Source of the DNA: Idiomarina sp.
GTDB taxonomy: Bacteria > Pseudomonadota > Gammaproteobacteria > Enterobacterales > Alteromonadaceae
Reading direction: 5' to 3'
Length of the DNA stretch: 53,591 nt
NCBI GenBank assembly: GCA_020832105.1
Contig: JAFIFH010000036.1
Span: 1-53,591 of the forward strand
Shown: piece after piece, positions 17,320-26,792 of the stretch
How the letters are laid out: the number at the start of each line of letters is the position of its first letter
Position numbering within the stretch: the first letter of the stretch is position 1
Notes under the pieces: model-generated
Seen by the model: only the letters and a program-made list of their open reading frames with translations
Databases searched by the model: none
What the model was told of the DNA's origin: nothing
Position numbers and translations under genes: made by a program

Positions 17320-19248
17320 TTATTTTTTGTCGTCATCTTTGACTTCTTCGAACTCTGCATCGACCACGTCGTCTGCAGCATTATTGGCCGCATTGGCATC
17401 CGCTTCGCCCGCTTCTGCACCTTGTTGCTGGGCTTTTTGCTGAGCGATTTCCATTAACTTAGCCGATGCTTCAATTAAAGCCTGTTGTTTAGCTTCAATC
17501 TGCTCTTTATCGCTGGCCTTGATAGCGTCTTCCAACTCAGCAATCGCAGTTTCAATCGGCGCTTTGTCTTCTTCAGACAATGCGTCCCCTGCTTCTTCCA
17601 TTTGCTTACGAGTAGCGTGGACCAAACCATCTGCCTGGTTGCGAGTCTGCACCATCTCTTCGAATTTTTTATCATCCTCAGCATGGGCTTCAGCGTCACG
17701 CACCATCGCGTCAACTTCATCATCACTCAGGCCAGACGAGGCTTTAATGGTAATTTTTTGCTCTTTACCAGTGTCCTTGTCTTTCGCTGACACGTTCAGA
17801 ATACCATCGGCGTCGATATCGAAGGTGACTTCGATTTGCGGCTGTCCGCGCATCGCTGAACGAATACCTTCAAGATTGAACTGGCCTAATGATTTGTTAT
17901 CACTAGCGCGCTTACGCTCACCCTGAATCACGTGAATGGTGACCGCAGACTGGTTGTCTTCAGCCGTTGAGAAAGTTTGTGACTGCTTAGTCGGGATCGT
18001 CGTATTCTTGTCGATGAGCTTAGTCATCACGCCGCCCATGGTTTCGATACCCAGTGACAACGGATTCACGTCCAGCAGTAACACGTCTTTCACTTCACCT
18101 GACAGTACACCAGCCTGAATCGCTGCACCTACTGCCACTGCTTCATCAGGGTTAACGTCTTTACGCGGCGACTTGCCAAAGAAGTCAGTTACAACTTCCT
18201 GAACTTTAGGCATCCGCGTCTGACCACCCACCAGAATGATGTCATCAATATCACCGACTTTCAGATCAGCATCCGCTAGCGCCTGTTTCAGCGGCTCTAA
18301 CGACTTAGTTACCAGATCTTCAACCAAAGACTCAAGCTTTGAGCGGGTCAGTTTGATCGCTAAGTGCTTAGGACCATTTGAATCTGCAGTGATATACGGC
18401 AGGTTCACTTCCGTTTGCTGCGCTGAAGACAATTCAATCTTCGCTTTCTCACCAGCTTCTTTCAGCCGTTGCATCGCCAGCGGATCTTTACGCAGGTCAA
18501 TACCCTGGTCTTTCTGGAATTGCTCAACCAGGTAATTAATTACGCGGTTGTCAAAATCTTCACCACCTAAATGGGTATCACCATTGGTCGCCAGTACTTC
18601 AAATGTGTGCTCGCCTTCAACTTCGTCAATTTCAATAATTGAGATATCGAAAGTACCACCACCTAAATCGTATACCGCGATGACGTTATCGCCTTTCTTA
18701 CGGTCCATACCGTAAGCCAGCGCTGCTGCAGTTGGCTCGTTGATAATACGTTTAACGTCTAAGCCAGCAATACGGCCAGCATCTTTAGTTGCCTGACGCT
18801 GCGCATCGTTAAAGTATGCAGGTACGGTGATAACCGCTTCAGTGACTTCTTCACCAAGATAGTCTTCTGCAGTTTTCTTCATTTTTTTCAGAACTTCAGC
18901 AGACACCTGAGGTGGCGCTTTTTTCTCGCCTTTCACTTCAATCCAGGCGTCACCGTTGTCAGCTTTAACAATACCAAATGGCATAATGCCGATATCGCGC
19001 TGTACTTCTTCGTCTTCAAACCGACGACCAATTAATCGCTTAATCGCGAATAATGTATTTTGCGGGTTAGTCACCGCCTGACGTTTGGCGGGTGCGCCAA
19101 CCAGCGTCTCACCATCTTGAGTGAACGCTACAATAGATGGGGTTGTACGATCGCCTTCCGCGTTTTCAATAACGCGCGCTTTGTCGCCGTCCAATACTGC
19201 CACACATGAGTTGGTGGTCCCTAAATCGATGCCGATAATTCTGCCCAT
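17320..19248 (-). CDS. dnaK: DnaK, Hsp70 chaperone
   Basis: 642 residues. The ATPase domain begins [16 protein letters not shown] and includes the phosphate-2 motif [13 protein letters not shown] and the linker [15 protein letters not shown]. It is followed by the substrate-binding domain and a helical lid ending in an acidic tail. It folds and protects proteins together with DnaJ and GrpE. The start is ATG at 19248, with GGAG six bases upstream; the extra in-frame residues to 19260 are excluded. A heat-shock-like promoter lies about 105-130 bases upstream. Confidence 0.98.
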   Translation of the reverse strand: MGRIIGIDLGTTNSCVAVLDGDKARVIENAEGDRTTPSIVAFTQDGETLVGAPAKRQAVTNPQNTLFAIKRLIGRRFEDEEVQRDIGIMPFGIVKADNGDAWIEVKGEKKAPPQVSAEVLKKMKKTAEDYLGEEVTEAVITVPAYFNDAQRQATKDAGRIAGLDVKRIINEPTAAALAYGMDRKKGDNVIAVYDLGGGTFDISIIEIDEVEGEHTFEVLATNGDTHLGGEDFDNRVINYLVEQFQKDQGIDLRKDPLAMQRLKEAGEKAKIELSSAQQTEVNLPYITADSNGPKHLAIKLTRSKLESLVEDLVTKSLEPLKQALADADLKVGDIDDIILVGGQTRMPKVQEVVTDFFGKSPRKDVNPDEAVAVGAAIQAGVLSGEVKDVLLLDVNPLSLGIETMGGVMTKLIDKNTTIPTKQSQTFSTAEDNQSAVTIHVIQGERKRASDNKSLGQFNLEGIRSAMRGQPQIEVTFDIDADGILNVSAKDKDTGKEQKITIKASSGLSDDEVDAMVRDAEAHAEDDKKFEEMVQTRNQADGLVHATRKQMEEAGDALSEEDKAPIETAIAELEDAIKASDKEQIEAKQQALIEASAKLMEIAQQKAQQQGAEAGEADANAANNAADDVVDAEFEEVKDDDKK

Positions 19249-19351
19249 GATGATCTCCAATTCATTTGCAATTTATTTAACTGGTCTGCCAGAAGCTCGC
19301 CTGACTGGCGAAGAAACATGCTGGCAAACACCTTAAAATTCAATACCCTTT

Positions 19352-19379
19352 AAATGAGGGTGGTTATTAGTTTTTAAAG
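19352..19379 (-). promoter_or_regulatory. Sigma-32-like promoter for dnaK
   Basis: On the minus strand: CTTTAA, 14-base spacer, CCTCATTT; one mismatch to each of CTTGAA and CCCCATnT. An 8-bp inverted repeat (CCTTTAAA at 19347-19354, TTTAAAGG at 19373-19380) overlaps both hexamers, so the site may also bind a repressor or form a hairpin in transcripts from grpE. Confidence 0.45.
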
Positions 19380-19445
19380 GCCTGAGTACAATTTTTTTAG
19401 CAAAAATTTACTTTACCGCCTCTTCAATGTCGTGAGTAGACGGCG

Positions 19446-20087
19446 CTAGGCCGTTGTATTCACGCCTGCACTCGGTGCTCGTGACACCATCACCATGGCT
19501 GGGCGCAATAATCGACCGTTCAAGGTGTAACCTTTTTGCATCACCGCAATCACGGTGTTGGCAGGGTGTTCTTCACTTTCCTGCATACCCATCGCTTCAT
19601 GATGCTCCGGATTAAAAGTTTCGCCGTGAGGATCCAGTGCAACTACACCAAATTTTTCCAGGGTGTTCAGGAAACTGCTACGCGTCATCTCAATACCTTC
19701 AATCAGACTTTTCACACTTTCATCGGTCTGGTCGAACGTCTGTAAGGCGCGTTCTAAATTGTCGACCACAGGTAATAGCTCTGCGGCAAACTTTTCCAGC
19801 GCGAAATCACGCGCTTTTTGTACATCTAAAGCGGCGCGACGGCGCACATTTTCAGCTTCTGCTGCTGCGCGGATTGCAGCGTCTTTGCGGCTTGCCGCTT
19901 CATCTTTGCTTGCCGCTAACGCAGCCTCAAGCTCGCCGATACGTTGCAGTAAGTCCCATCCCTCTGCGCCTGGTTGTTGCTCACTGTCGTCTTCTGCCAT
20001 ATTTTCTTCGACCGAATCAACATTGTGTGCTTGCGCCTCTTGTTGCTGTTTTTCTTGCTCAGACTGTGGATGATCTGGCTTGCTCAT
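19446..20087 (-). CDS. grpE: GrpE, nucleotide exchange factor of DnaK
   Basis: 213 residues. The N-terminus is Gln/Glu-rich (about 1-50), then come a long alpha-helical dimerisation region with [20 protein letters not shown] and the beta-wing domain ending [20 protein letters not shown], the family signature. It releases ADP from DnaK and acts as thermosensor. The start is ATG at 20087 with AAGGGAG upstream; in-frame codons back to 20210 include the promoter and are rejected. It is divergent from nadK, as in E. coli, but here adjacent to dnaK. Confidence 0.97.
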   Translation of the reverse strand: MSKPDHPQSEQEKQQQEAQAHNVDSVEENMAEDDSEQQPGAEGWDLLQRIGELEAALAASKDEAASRKDAAIRAAAEAENVRRRAALDVQKARDFALEKFAAELLPVVDNLERALQTFDQTDESVKSLIEGIEMTRSSFLNTLEKFGVVALDPHGETFNPEHHEAMGMQESEEHPANTVIAVMQKGYTLNGRLLRPAMVMVSRAPSAGVNTTA

Positions 20088-20168
20088 AATCGACTCCCTT
20101 GGGTCAAGTAACCATGTTCGGCGCGAAGCATTCATCTCGCCGACAACCTTTAATATGCGATGAGTACA

Positions 20169-20196
20169 AAGTGGGGACGGAAATCCACGATTCAAG
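20169..20196 (-). promoter_or_regulatory. Sigma-32-like promoter for grpE
   Basis: On the minus strand: CTTGAA (20196-20191), a 14-base spacer, then CCCCACTT (20176-20169); only one mismatch to the heat-shock consensus. This is the best of the four such sites in the window. An inverted repeat CCACGATT (20185-20192) / AATCGTGG (20211-20218) overlaps the -35. Confidence 0.75.
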
Positions 20197-20328
20197 CTTT
20201 TTTTGTGCAAAATCGTGGTTTAGAGAAAATGTGGTGTATGACTGAAAGTTCGAAGGTAAAGCACTGGTATTGCTTGATTTCAAGGTTTAAAGCTCGTACG
20301 TTTAAGCAAATTCACTGCCGAGACACGC

Positions 20329-21222
20329 ATGCCAGACACTCTACGCACACCTTTCAAATGTATTGGCCTGATGGGCAAAGCGGCGATGCCCGAAGCCCAG
20401 CAAAGTCTGTATGTGCTCTACGAGGGGCTGCGTGAACAGGGCTATGAAGTGCTACTGGAGCGCAAAAGCTGGCGCTCGCTCACCCCTCCGGCAGATGCCG
20501 TGCTATGTAGTATTGATGAGATTGGTGAACGCGCAGATTTAGCCGTCGTTGTTGGTGGCGACGGCAATATGCTGGGAGCCGCCCGGGTCCTCAGTAAGTA
20601 CGAAATTGGCGTGATTGGGGTGAACCGGGGGAACCTTGGGTTTTTAACCGACTTAGACCCGGACGATGTCCTTGAACCGCTTCTTGCCGTGTTGAGTGGC
20701 GAATATAAAACAGAGTTTCGTTACTTATTAGCGGCCACTATTACCACCGAAGGTAAGCAAACCGGGCGCAATAACGCCATTAACGAGATGGTTTTACACT
20801 CGGACAAAGTGGCCCATATGATTGAGTTTGAAGTCTACGTGGACAATGAGTTTATGTTTTCGCAGCGCTCAGACGGCTTAATCATTGCCACCCCCACCGG
20901 CTCGACCGCTTATTCACTCTCTGCTGGTGGACCAATCCTGACCCCGCACATGGACGCCATGTGTTTAGTGCCGATGTTCCCGCATGCCCTGAGCAGCCGC
21001 CCTATCGTGATTGACGGCAACAGCCAGATTCGCATTCGCGTGGCGCATAACAATGATCCGTTACATATCAGCTGTGACGGCCATGTCACCATGGCGGTCG
21101 CACCCGGTGATGACATTGTGATTGAAAAACATCCGCGGCAGCTTCGGCTCATTCACCCTAAAAGCTATAATTATTACCATGTTCTGCGCAACAAACTGAA
21201 ATGGGGTAGTCGGCTTTTTTAA
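20329..21222 (+). CDS. nadK: NAD kinase
   Basis: 297 residues, making NADP from NAD and ATP. Visible motifs are the phosphate loop VVGGDGNML (GGDG at 76-79), [19 protein letters not shown] and the glycine-rich [16 protein letters not shown]. Length agrees with E. coli (292). ATG at 20329 has GAG six bases upstream. It is followed by recN and bamE, the order nadK-recN-bamE found in E. coli. It is divergent from grpE. Confidence 0.97.
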   Translation: MPDTLRTPFKCIGLMGKAAMPEAQQSLYVLYEGLREQGYEVLLERKSWRSLTPPADAVLCSIDEIGERADLAVVVGGDGNMLGAARVLSKYEIGVIGVNRGNLGFLTDLDPDDVLEPLLAVLSGEYKTEFRYLLAATITTEGKQTGRNNAINEMVLHSDKVAHMIEFEVYVDNEFMFSQRSDGLIIATPTGSTAYSLSAGGPILTPHMDAMCLVPMFPHALSSRPIVIDGNSQIRIRVAHNNDPLHISCDGHVTMAVAPGDDIVIEKHPRQLRLIHPKSYNYYHVLRNKLKWGSRLF

Positions 21223-21302
21223 ACGCCCCCGCTCTCATCAGAACATGAAATTCCACGCGCTGAAAAAATAAGCAAAAAACCACTTGCACTACTGTATGTG
21301 TA

Positions 21303-21331
21303 CTGTATATAGTTACTGTATAAATACACAG
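21303..21331 (+). promoter_or_regulatory. LexA (SOS) boxes before recN
   Basis: CTGTATAAATACACAG at 21316-21331 fits CTGT-N8-ACAG exactly. An overlapping CTGTATATAGTTACTG at 21303-21318 has one mismatch in the right half site. A further CTGT half site is at 21292. E. coli recN is also preceded by multiple LexA boxes, so damage induction is expected. Confidence 0.88.
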
Positions 21332-21345
21332 GTTCAGAGGCGCGT

Positions 21346-23013
21346 ATGCTGGTTCAAATGCAAGTTCGTCACTTTGCTATTGTCAAAGATTTACATATTG
21401 AATTTACCCGGGGAATGACCGCGATTACCGGTGAAACCGGTGCCGGGAAGTCCATTGCCCTGGATGCGTTGAGCCTCTGTCTGGGGGCAAGAGCGGACGC
21501 CAGCTCTGTGCGTCCGGGTGCGGACAAAGCGGAAATCAGCGCAGTATTTGAACTCGCTTCTAATCCTGCAGCCCAGGCCTGGTTATCGCAACACGAGCTT
21601 GATATTGATGATAATCAGGAATGTATTCTGCGTCGGACCCTGACCAAAGAGGGTCGTTCGAAAGCCTACATCAATGGCTCCCCCGCCCCGCTGACTTTAA
21701 TGAAGAGTCTTGGCGGCCTGCTTATTAATATTCATGGCCAGCATGAACACCAGCAGCTGAGCAACAGCGAGCACCAGCGTCAACTACTGGACCAGTATGC
21801 CAGCCATGCCCATTTAACCGAAAGTGTTGCTGAAAAGTGGCGCGAGTGGCGACGTATTAAGCGACGTAAACAAGAACTGACTCAGCAAGCCGATGAGCTC
21901 CAGGCACGTCAGCAGTTGATAAGCTATCAGGCGAAGGAACTCCAGGAATTCAACCTGCAGCCAGGTGAGTTTGAAACCATCGAAGAAGACCATCAGCGAC
22001 AGGCCAATGCGAGTAGCTTAAAAGACGAAGCCGCATTTGGTATTAACTGCCTTTACGACGGTGAACATAATAACGCATATTCGTTAATTCAGGCTGTGAT
22101 CGAGCGCCTTAGCCAGCAAGTGAGTGTAGATTCACGGCTGCAACCTACCATTGATATGCTGGCAGAAGCGTCGGTTCAGGTTGAGGAAGCGGTACGTGAA
22201 TTACGTCATTATCATGCGGACATGGATATTGATGCGGAGGCATTAAAGTACCTCGAAAGCCGAATGACTGAAGCACTGCAACTGGCGAAAAAACACCAGA
22301 TACCTGCTGAGCAGATCCCCGAGCTGCAGGCGAGTTTGGAAAGTGAATTAGCCAGCATCGAATCATGTACTGAAGAAGTAGCTCAGCTTGATCAACAGCT
22401 CAATGAGTCCTGGCAGGCGTACCAAAAAGCGGCAACGCTGCTAAGTAATAGCCGCGCCAAAGCCGCGCGAGCACTCTCAAAAGCGATTAGCAGCAGTATG
22501 CAGCAGTTAAATATGACCGCAGCACGCTTTGAAGCGAGTATGGCAAGCGACGATAGCCATGCGAGTGTGGATGGCAGCGACCAGGTGCAGTTTGTGGTTA
22601 GTACTAACCCCGGCCAGCCCTTACAGTCACTGCAGAAAGTGGCATCAGGTGGTGAGTTGTCACGCATCAGCCTGGCCATTCAGGTGATTACTGCAAATCG
22701 CGCCAATACACCGACCTTAATGTTCGATGAAGTAGACGTGGGTGTCAGTGGACCTACTGCGGCAACCGTCGGGCGATTGCTCCGGGAGCTGGGTGAACGT
22801 ACCCAGGTAATTTGTGTCACTCATTTACCCCAGGTTGCGGCGAAAGCACACCAACAAATGCGGGTAGAGAAAATCCATAGTAAGGATTCAACTCACACGA
22901 AAATGACCATGGTACACGGCGATGATCGGGTTATAGAGCTCGCTCGCTTACTGGGCGGTGATGAAATCAGCGACAAGGCTCTAGCCAACGCGCAGGATTT
23001 ACTTGCTAGTTAG
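21346..23013 (+). CDS. recN: DNA repair protein RecN
   Basis: 555-residue SMC-like ATPase for double-strand break repair. It has Walker A GETGAGKS (29-36), a long coiled-coil middle section (about 150-370, rich in Q, E, A), the ABC signature KVASGGELSRISLA and Walker B TLMFDEVDVGVSG in the C-terminal head, then the His motif CVTHLPQVAAKAHQ. Length matches E. coli RecN (553). It starts 14 bases after the SOS box at 21316-21331, so LexA repression is direct. bamE follows after 169 bases without a clear terminator. Confidence 0.97.
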   Translation: MLVQMQVRHFAIVKDLHIEFTRGMTAITGETGAGKSIALDALSLCLGARADASSVRPGADKAEISAVFELASNPAAQAWLSQHELDIDDNQECILRRTLTKEGRSKAYINGSPAPLTLMKSLGGLLINIHGQHEHQQLSNSEHQRQLLDQYASHAHLTESVAEKWREWRRIKRRKQELTQQADELQARQQLISYQAKELQEFNLQPGEFETIEEDHQRQANASSLKDEAAFGINCLYDGEHNNAYSLIQAVIERLSQQVSVDSRLQPTIDMLAEASVQVEEAVRELRHYHADMDIDAEALKYLESRMTEALQLAKKHQIPAEQIPELQASLESELASIESCTEEVAQLDQQLNESWQAYQKAATLLSNSRAKAARALSKAISSSMQQLNMTAARFEASMASDDSHASVDGSDQVQFVVSTNPGQPLQSLQKVASGGELSRISLAIQVITANRANTPTLMFDEVDVGVSGPTAATVGRLLRELGERTQVICVTHLPQVAAKAHQQMRVEKIHSKDSTHTKMTMVHGDDRVIELARLLGGDEISDKALANAQDLLAS

Positions 23014-23182
23014 CATTATCGCGAACTTTTCTGCAAGCAAGGGGTCTAGGAGTATCAGTCAATGTGGTGCTAAACCGATGGCCTCTCCCTTCTGGTGACG
23101 GCCATACACTGCGCGCGCAAAACTAGCAAAGCGAGAGCGCATTCGTTATCATCACTTCATTCATTTAACTATGTGGTAAAGC

Positions 23183-23530
23183 ATGAAAGTCGTTATTTTA
23201 GCAGCCGTCATTTTAGGTGTATCAGCCTGTGCCGTGATTGACCCTTTGGTCTACAAAATAAATATTCCACAGGGAAATTTTATTGAGCAACGAGATGTTG
23301 ATAATTTACGTGTCGGAATGACCCGTGAACAGGTCCGCTTCGTATTAGGGACACCAGTGGTAGATAATTCATTTCGCGATGACGACTGGGTTTACGTGTA
23401 TCGCATGAAGCCAGGCCGTGGTGAGGTAGTGAAGCGAGAGTTCCGCGTTCACTTTGCCGATAACGTACTTGCTGATATCAGTGGTGCGTACGACAAGCCG
23501 GAAAACTTTGATATACCCTTAGCTGAGTAA
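23183..23530 (+). CDS. bamE: BamE, outer-membrane assembly lipoprotein
   Basis: 115 residues. The signal peptide ends in VSAC with lipidated Cys16. The SmpA/OmlA fold is recognisable from QRDVDNLRVGMTREQVRFVLG and DDWVYVYR. It is a small lipoprotein of the BAM complex that folds outer-membrane barrels. ATG at 23183 follows GTGGTAAAGC. It sits next to recN, as in E. coli. Confidence 0.95.
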   Translation: MKVVILAAVILGVSACAVIDPLVYKINIPQGNFIEQRDVDNLRVGMTREQVRFVLGTPVVDNSFRDDDWVYVYRMKPGRGEVVKREFRVHFADNVLADISGAYDKPENFDIPLAE

Positions 23531-23666
23531 GCGGTGTTGTCATAGTCGCCGTTAAGTTCTGAGTTTGTGGCAAGTAAGCAGTGGGTGAGCGAGATTTTAT
23601 TGCGGTAAAGTCTGGTTCACCTTTTCGTTTTCAGCTTTTCATAGCGTTGTTCGCAACAGGGATTTT

Positions 23667-26411
23667 ATGGCAGATTCACGTCCCCCGCATCCTCAGCTTG
23701 AAGCAAGCCCCAACGACCAGCGAAAGTATCGCCAGGTTGAGCTTGCCAACGGACTCCAGGTTCTCCTGGTAGAAGACCCTAATGCATTACACAGTGCAGC
23801 CTCAATGGCGGTTAACGCCGGTCATTTTCAGGACCCAGAAGACGCTCAGGGCCTTGCTCATTTTCTAGAGCACATGTTGTTTATGGGCACATCCAGCGCC
23901 CCTTCTCCTGACACCTACCCTGACTTTATCAGTCATCACGGTGGTCACCATAATGCCTGGACTGGCACCGAACATACCAACTTCCATTTTGATGTCAGGC
24001 CCGATTATTTTGACGGTGCGCTTAACTATTTTTCACAACTATTTATCTGCCCGCTGTTTGACCTAAAGTGGATTGAAAAAGAGCTTCAGTCGGTTGAGGC
24101 CGAATACCGAATGAAGTTGAAAGATGAGTTACGGCGTTTGTATCAGGTGCATAAAGAGACGGCCAACCCAGCGCACCCTTTTACTAAATTTTCAGTAGGC
24201 AACGCTGAGACACTTGCCGGTTGCAGCCAACGCCCTATTGCGGAGCATTTAAAGGCCTTCTTCGAGCGCTGGTACCATGCTACTAATATGCGCCTGGTGT
24301 TGGTCGGCCCGCAAGACCTGGACACCCTGAGTGCCCTTGCCAGTCAGCATTTCAATGCAATACGCAGTGACGGTCACCGGCCCGCCTCTATCGCGCAACC
24401 ACTCTACCTTGAAAGTCAGCAAGGTGTTGTCATTCACGTACGGCCGCTGAAATCCGCATGTCGGATGATTTTAACCTTGCCGTTTCCTGGTATTGACGAT
24501 GATTACGCCAATAAGACGACCACCCTGATTGCGCATATTCTGGGATATGAAGGGCCGGGTAGTCTGTGCTCTTTGCTTAAGGCGCAGGGTCTTGCCAGTG
24601 ATCTCTCGGCAGGTGGCGGTATTAGCGGCAGTAACTTCAAAGACTTTAATTTCAACATTCAGCTGACTGAGCGCGGTTTGGAGCGCTATTTGGATGTTTG
24701 CCAGCTTGTTTTTCAGGCCATAGACGATATTCGCCGACAGCCCCTGGCTGATTTCCATTATGCCGAGCGCCAGCAAATGGTTGCCCTGTCATTTCGTTAT
24801 CAGGAAGCGATTCGCAGTATTGACCTGGCATCACAGCTGTCCATCAATATGCTTCACTACGCCCCTGAACACGTCATCTCAGGTGATTACCTGATGCAAG
24901 GTGTCAACCATCAGCGCTTACAACAGTTACTCAATGCGATGCGTCCAGAGCATGCACGGATCATGCTAATCCACCACTCGTTACCGGTGAACCAGACAAC
25001 CCAGTTATATGAAACGGCTTATCGTGTCACGCCACTGGCCCAGCCGGCACTTGACCAACTTAAGCAGCGCACAGACTACGAAATAGAGCTACCCCAGGCC
25101 AATCCGTTTGTACCTCAACGGCTAGACCCGCTGCCTCTGCGCGGTGGCCGCCTTGCCCTGCCACAGCTGCTGCCAAGTAGTCCGGCATTGCAGGTTTGGC
25201 ATTTACAGGACGCCGATTTTCGAATGCCAAAAGGGCATATTTACCTGTCGCTGTTACTGCCTCAGGCAACCCATAGCAAAGAGGCGTTCGCCCATGCCCG
25301 GGTATGGTGCGAGCTGGTTCACGACAAACTAAACGAACAATGCTATGACGCCGAAGTGGCAGGTATTCATTTTAATATTTACCCGCAACAATCTGGCATT
25401 AGTATTCATTTGAGTGGCTTTTCCGAGCGCCAACCGGAATTGTTGGCCAGAATCCTGAAAGCACTGACCAATTTTGAATTTGATGACGATCGCTTTAACA
25501 ATATTCAACACCATCTGTACCATAACTGGCTTGCAGTGAATCGTCACAAACCGATTAATCATCTATTTACGGTACTGAACCAGACACTGCAGCGCGGCTG
25601 CTATATAGGCTCTGAACTGGCAAGCGAACTTAAGCAGATTACTACGCAAAGTTTTGCTGATTATATGCCGACTCTTTTTAATCAAATGAATGTGCTTGCG
25701 ATGATCCACGGTGACTGGCCTGTCGACACCGCACAGCGGATTACCCAGTTGATTACCCGAGAGCTTGAACTCAATAACAGGTCGCAACAGGCACCGTTGC
25801 GGGAAGTGAAGTTGCTGCAACCTGGCCGCGCTGAATCCATTGATTGTCATTTGCCACACCCTGACCATGCGATCGCTTTTTTCTCCCAGGGTCAGGCGCT
25901 GAATGATGCTGAGAAAGCGTATTATTTGCTGCTCAATCACCTGGTATCTCCCGGTTTTTTCTCAGAACTACGCACCGAGCAACAACTGGGTTATATGGTG
26001 GGCACCAGCTACGTACCAATGAATGGGCGTCCGGGTTTACTCTTTTATGTGCAATCGCCGCATGCTGGTCTGGATACGATGCGCGCTGCTATCAGTAAGT
26101 TTCTTCAGGACTTCTGCCAACAGCTGGCGTCAGTACCACAGCCGGTATGGGAAGGTGCCAAGCGCAGTGTGATCGAGCAACTCACAGATCAGGACCCGAG
26201 CTTGCGAATTCGTGCGCAGCGTCTGTGGACCAGTATTGGTATCGAAGATTATCAGTTTGACCTGGCTCAGCGGATGGCTGACAAGGTCGCCGAGACCACC
26301 ATTGAACAGTTAGTTGACGTTGCTAACGACCGTCTGCTGTCGAACGCTGCAGCCATGTGGCTGACTTGTTCGCCGACAGCGTCGACTACAGCTGACAATG
26401 ACGACGAATAG
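23667..26411 (+). CDS. M16 (insulinase/pitrilysin) family zinc protease
   Basis: 914 residues. It has the inverted zinc motif HFLEH (His65, Glu68, His69) with the third ligand Glu146, giving the pitrilysin spacing of 76 residues, and GHHNAWTGTEHTNFHFDV after it. The middle and C-terminal M16 domains follow, with RTEQQLGYMVGTSYVP conserved near residue 770. It resembles E. coli PtrA (962 residues) but begins MADSRPPHPQ with no signal peptide, so it is predicted cytoplasmic and probably acts as a peptide-degrading enzyme. ATG at 23667 has AGGGA four bases upstream. It is convergent with a tiny gene on minus. Confidence 0.9.
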   Translation: MADSRPPHPQLEASPNDQRKYRQVELANGLQVLLVEDPNALHSAASMAVNAGHFQDPEDAQGLAHFLEHMLFMGTSSAPSPDTYPDFISHHGGHHNAWTGTEHTNFHFDVRPDYFDGALNYFSQLFICPLFDLKWIEKELQSVEAEYRMKLKDELRRLYQVHKETANPAHPFTKFSVGNAETLAGCSQRPIAEHLKAFFERWYHATNMRLVLVGPQDLDTLSALASQHFNAIRSDGHRPASIAQPLYLESQQGVVIHVRPLKSACRMILTLPFPGIDDDYANKTTTLIAHILGYEGPGSLCSLLKAQGLASDLSAGGGISGSNFKDFNFNIQLTERGLERYLDVCQLVFQAIDDIRRQPLADFHYAERQQMVALSFRYQEAIRSIDLASQLSINMLHYAPEHVISGDYLMQGVNHQRLQQLLNAMRPEHARIMLIHHSLPVNQTTQLYETAYRVTPLAQPALDQLKQRTDYEIELPQANPFVPQRLDPLPLRGGRLALPQLLPSSPALQVWHLQDADFRMPKGHIYLSLLLPQATHSKEAFAHARVWCELVHDKLNEQCYDAEVAGIHFNIYPQQSGISIHLSGFSERQPELLARILKALTNFEFDDDRFNNIQHHLYHNWLAVNRHKPINHLFTVLNQTLQRGCYIGSELASELKQITTQSFADYMPTLFNQMNVLAMIHGDWPVDTAQRITQLITRELELNNRSQQAPLREVKLLQPGRAESIDCHLPHPDHAIAFFSQGQALNDAEKAYYLLLNHLVSPGFFSELRTEQQLGYMVGTSYVPMNGRPGLLFYVQSPHAGLDTMRAAISKFLQDFCQQLASVPQPVWEGAKRSVIEQLTDQDPSLRIRAQRLWTSIGIEDYQFDLAQRMADKVAETTIEQLVDVANDRLLSNAAAMWLTCSPTASTTADNDDE

Positions 26412-26444
26412 GTTACAACATTGTGGTCGGTGTTTTAGCAGGCT

Positions 26445-26663
26445 TTAAGCGAAAAGTGAGCCTGGCTGGATGACATCACAGGCCACGCCTCTACGACCTG
26501 CGCGTAACCATAAAAGGCGTTTATGGGTATTGAACATTGGCCACAGAAACGGCCCCATGATTAAGGCGAGCGCACCCCAGCGCTTTGCCCCCATGGCATT
26601 TTGCAAAGCCTGTGTGTAGAAAAATACTGCAGAAAGTAAACATACGACAGGTACCACAAACAT
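26445..26663 (-). CDS. Small two-helix membrane protein, function unknown
   Basis: 72 residues from ATG at 26663, chosen for the strong AGGAGGT five bases before it; codons further upstream lack support. Two hydrophobic stretches (about residues 1-18 and 26-42) are joined by a short basic loop NAMGAKRWG. The tail contains RLLWLRAGRRGVACDVIQPG, probably cytoplasmic by positive charge. I do not recognise a family. It lies between a convergent M16 protease and the terminator of fadJ, so it has its own promoter in 26664-26714. Confidence 0.7.
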   Translation of the reverse strand: MFVVPVVCLLSAVFFYTQALQNAMGAKRWGALALIMGPFLWPMFNTHKRLLWLRAGRRGVACDVIQPGSLFA

Positions 26664-26714
26664 CCGACACCTCCTGTTAACTAGTAATAACCCAATTGAG
26701 TCCATTCATTGTAC

Positions 26715-26746
26715 AAAAAAAGGGCAGTTTTTTCACTGCCCTTTTT
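26715..26746 (-). terminator. Intrinsic terminator of fadI-fadJ
   Basis: A 12-bp stem AAAAAGGGCAGT/ACTGCCCTTTTT (26717-26728 with 26735-26746). On the minus strand a run of seven T follows. It lies 46 bases after the fadJ stop. Confidence 0.9.
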
Positions 26747-26792
26747 GCTATAGCGTTTTTGACCACGCTAACAAATCCGTCATAAATGATAA

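Noticed and set aside
23014-23182. Terminator or small gene between recN and bamE
   Set aside because: Only a weak ATGGCC/GGCCAT pairing is seen, with no T run or credible frame.
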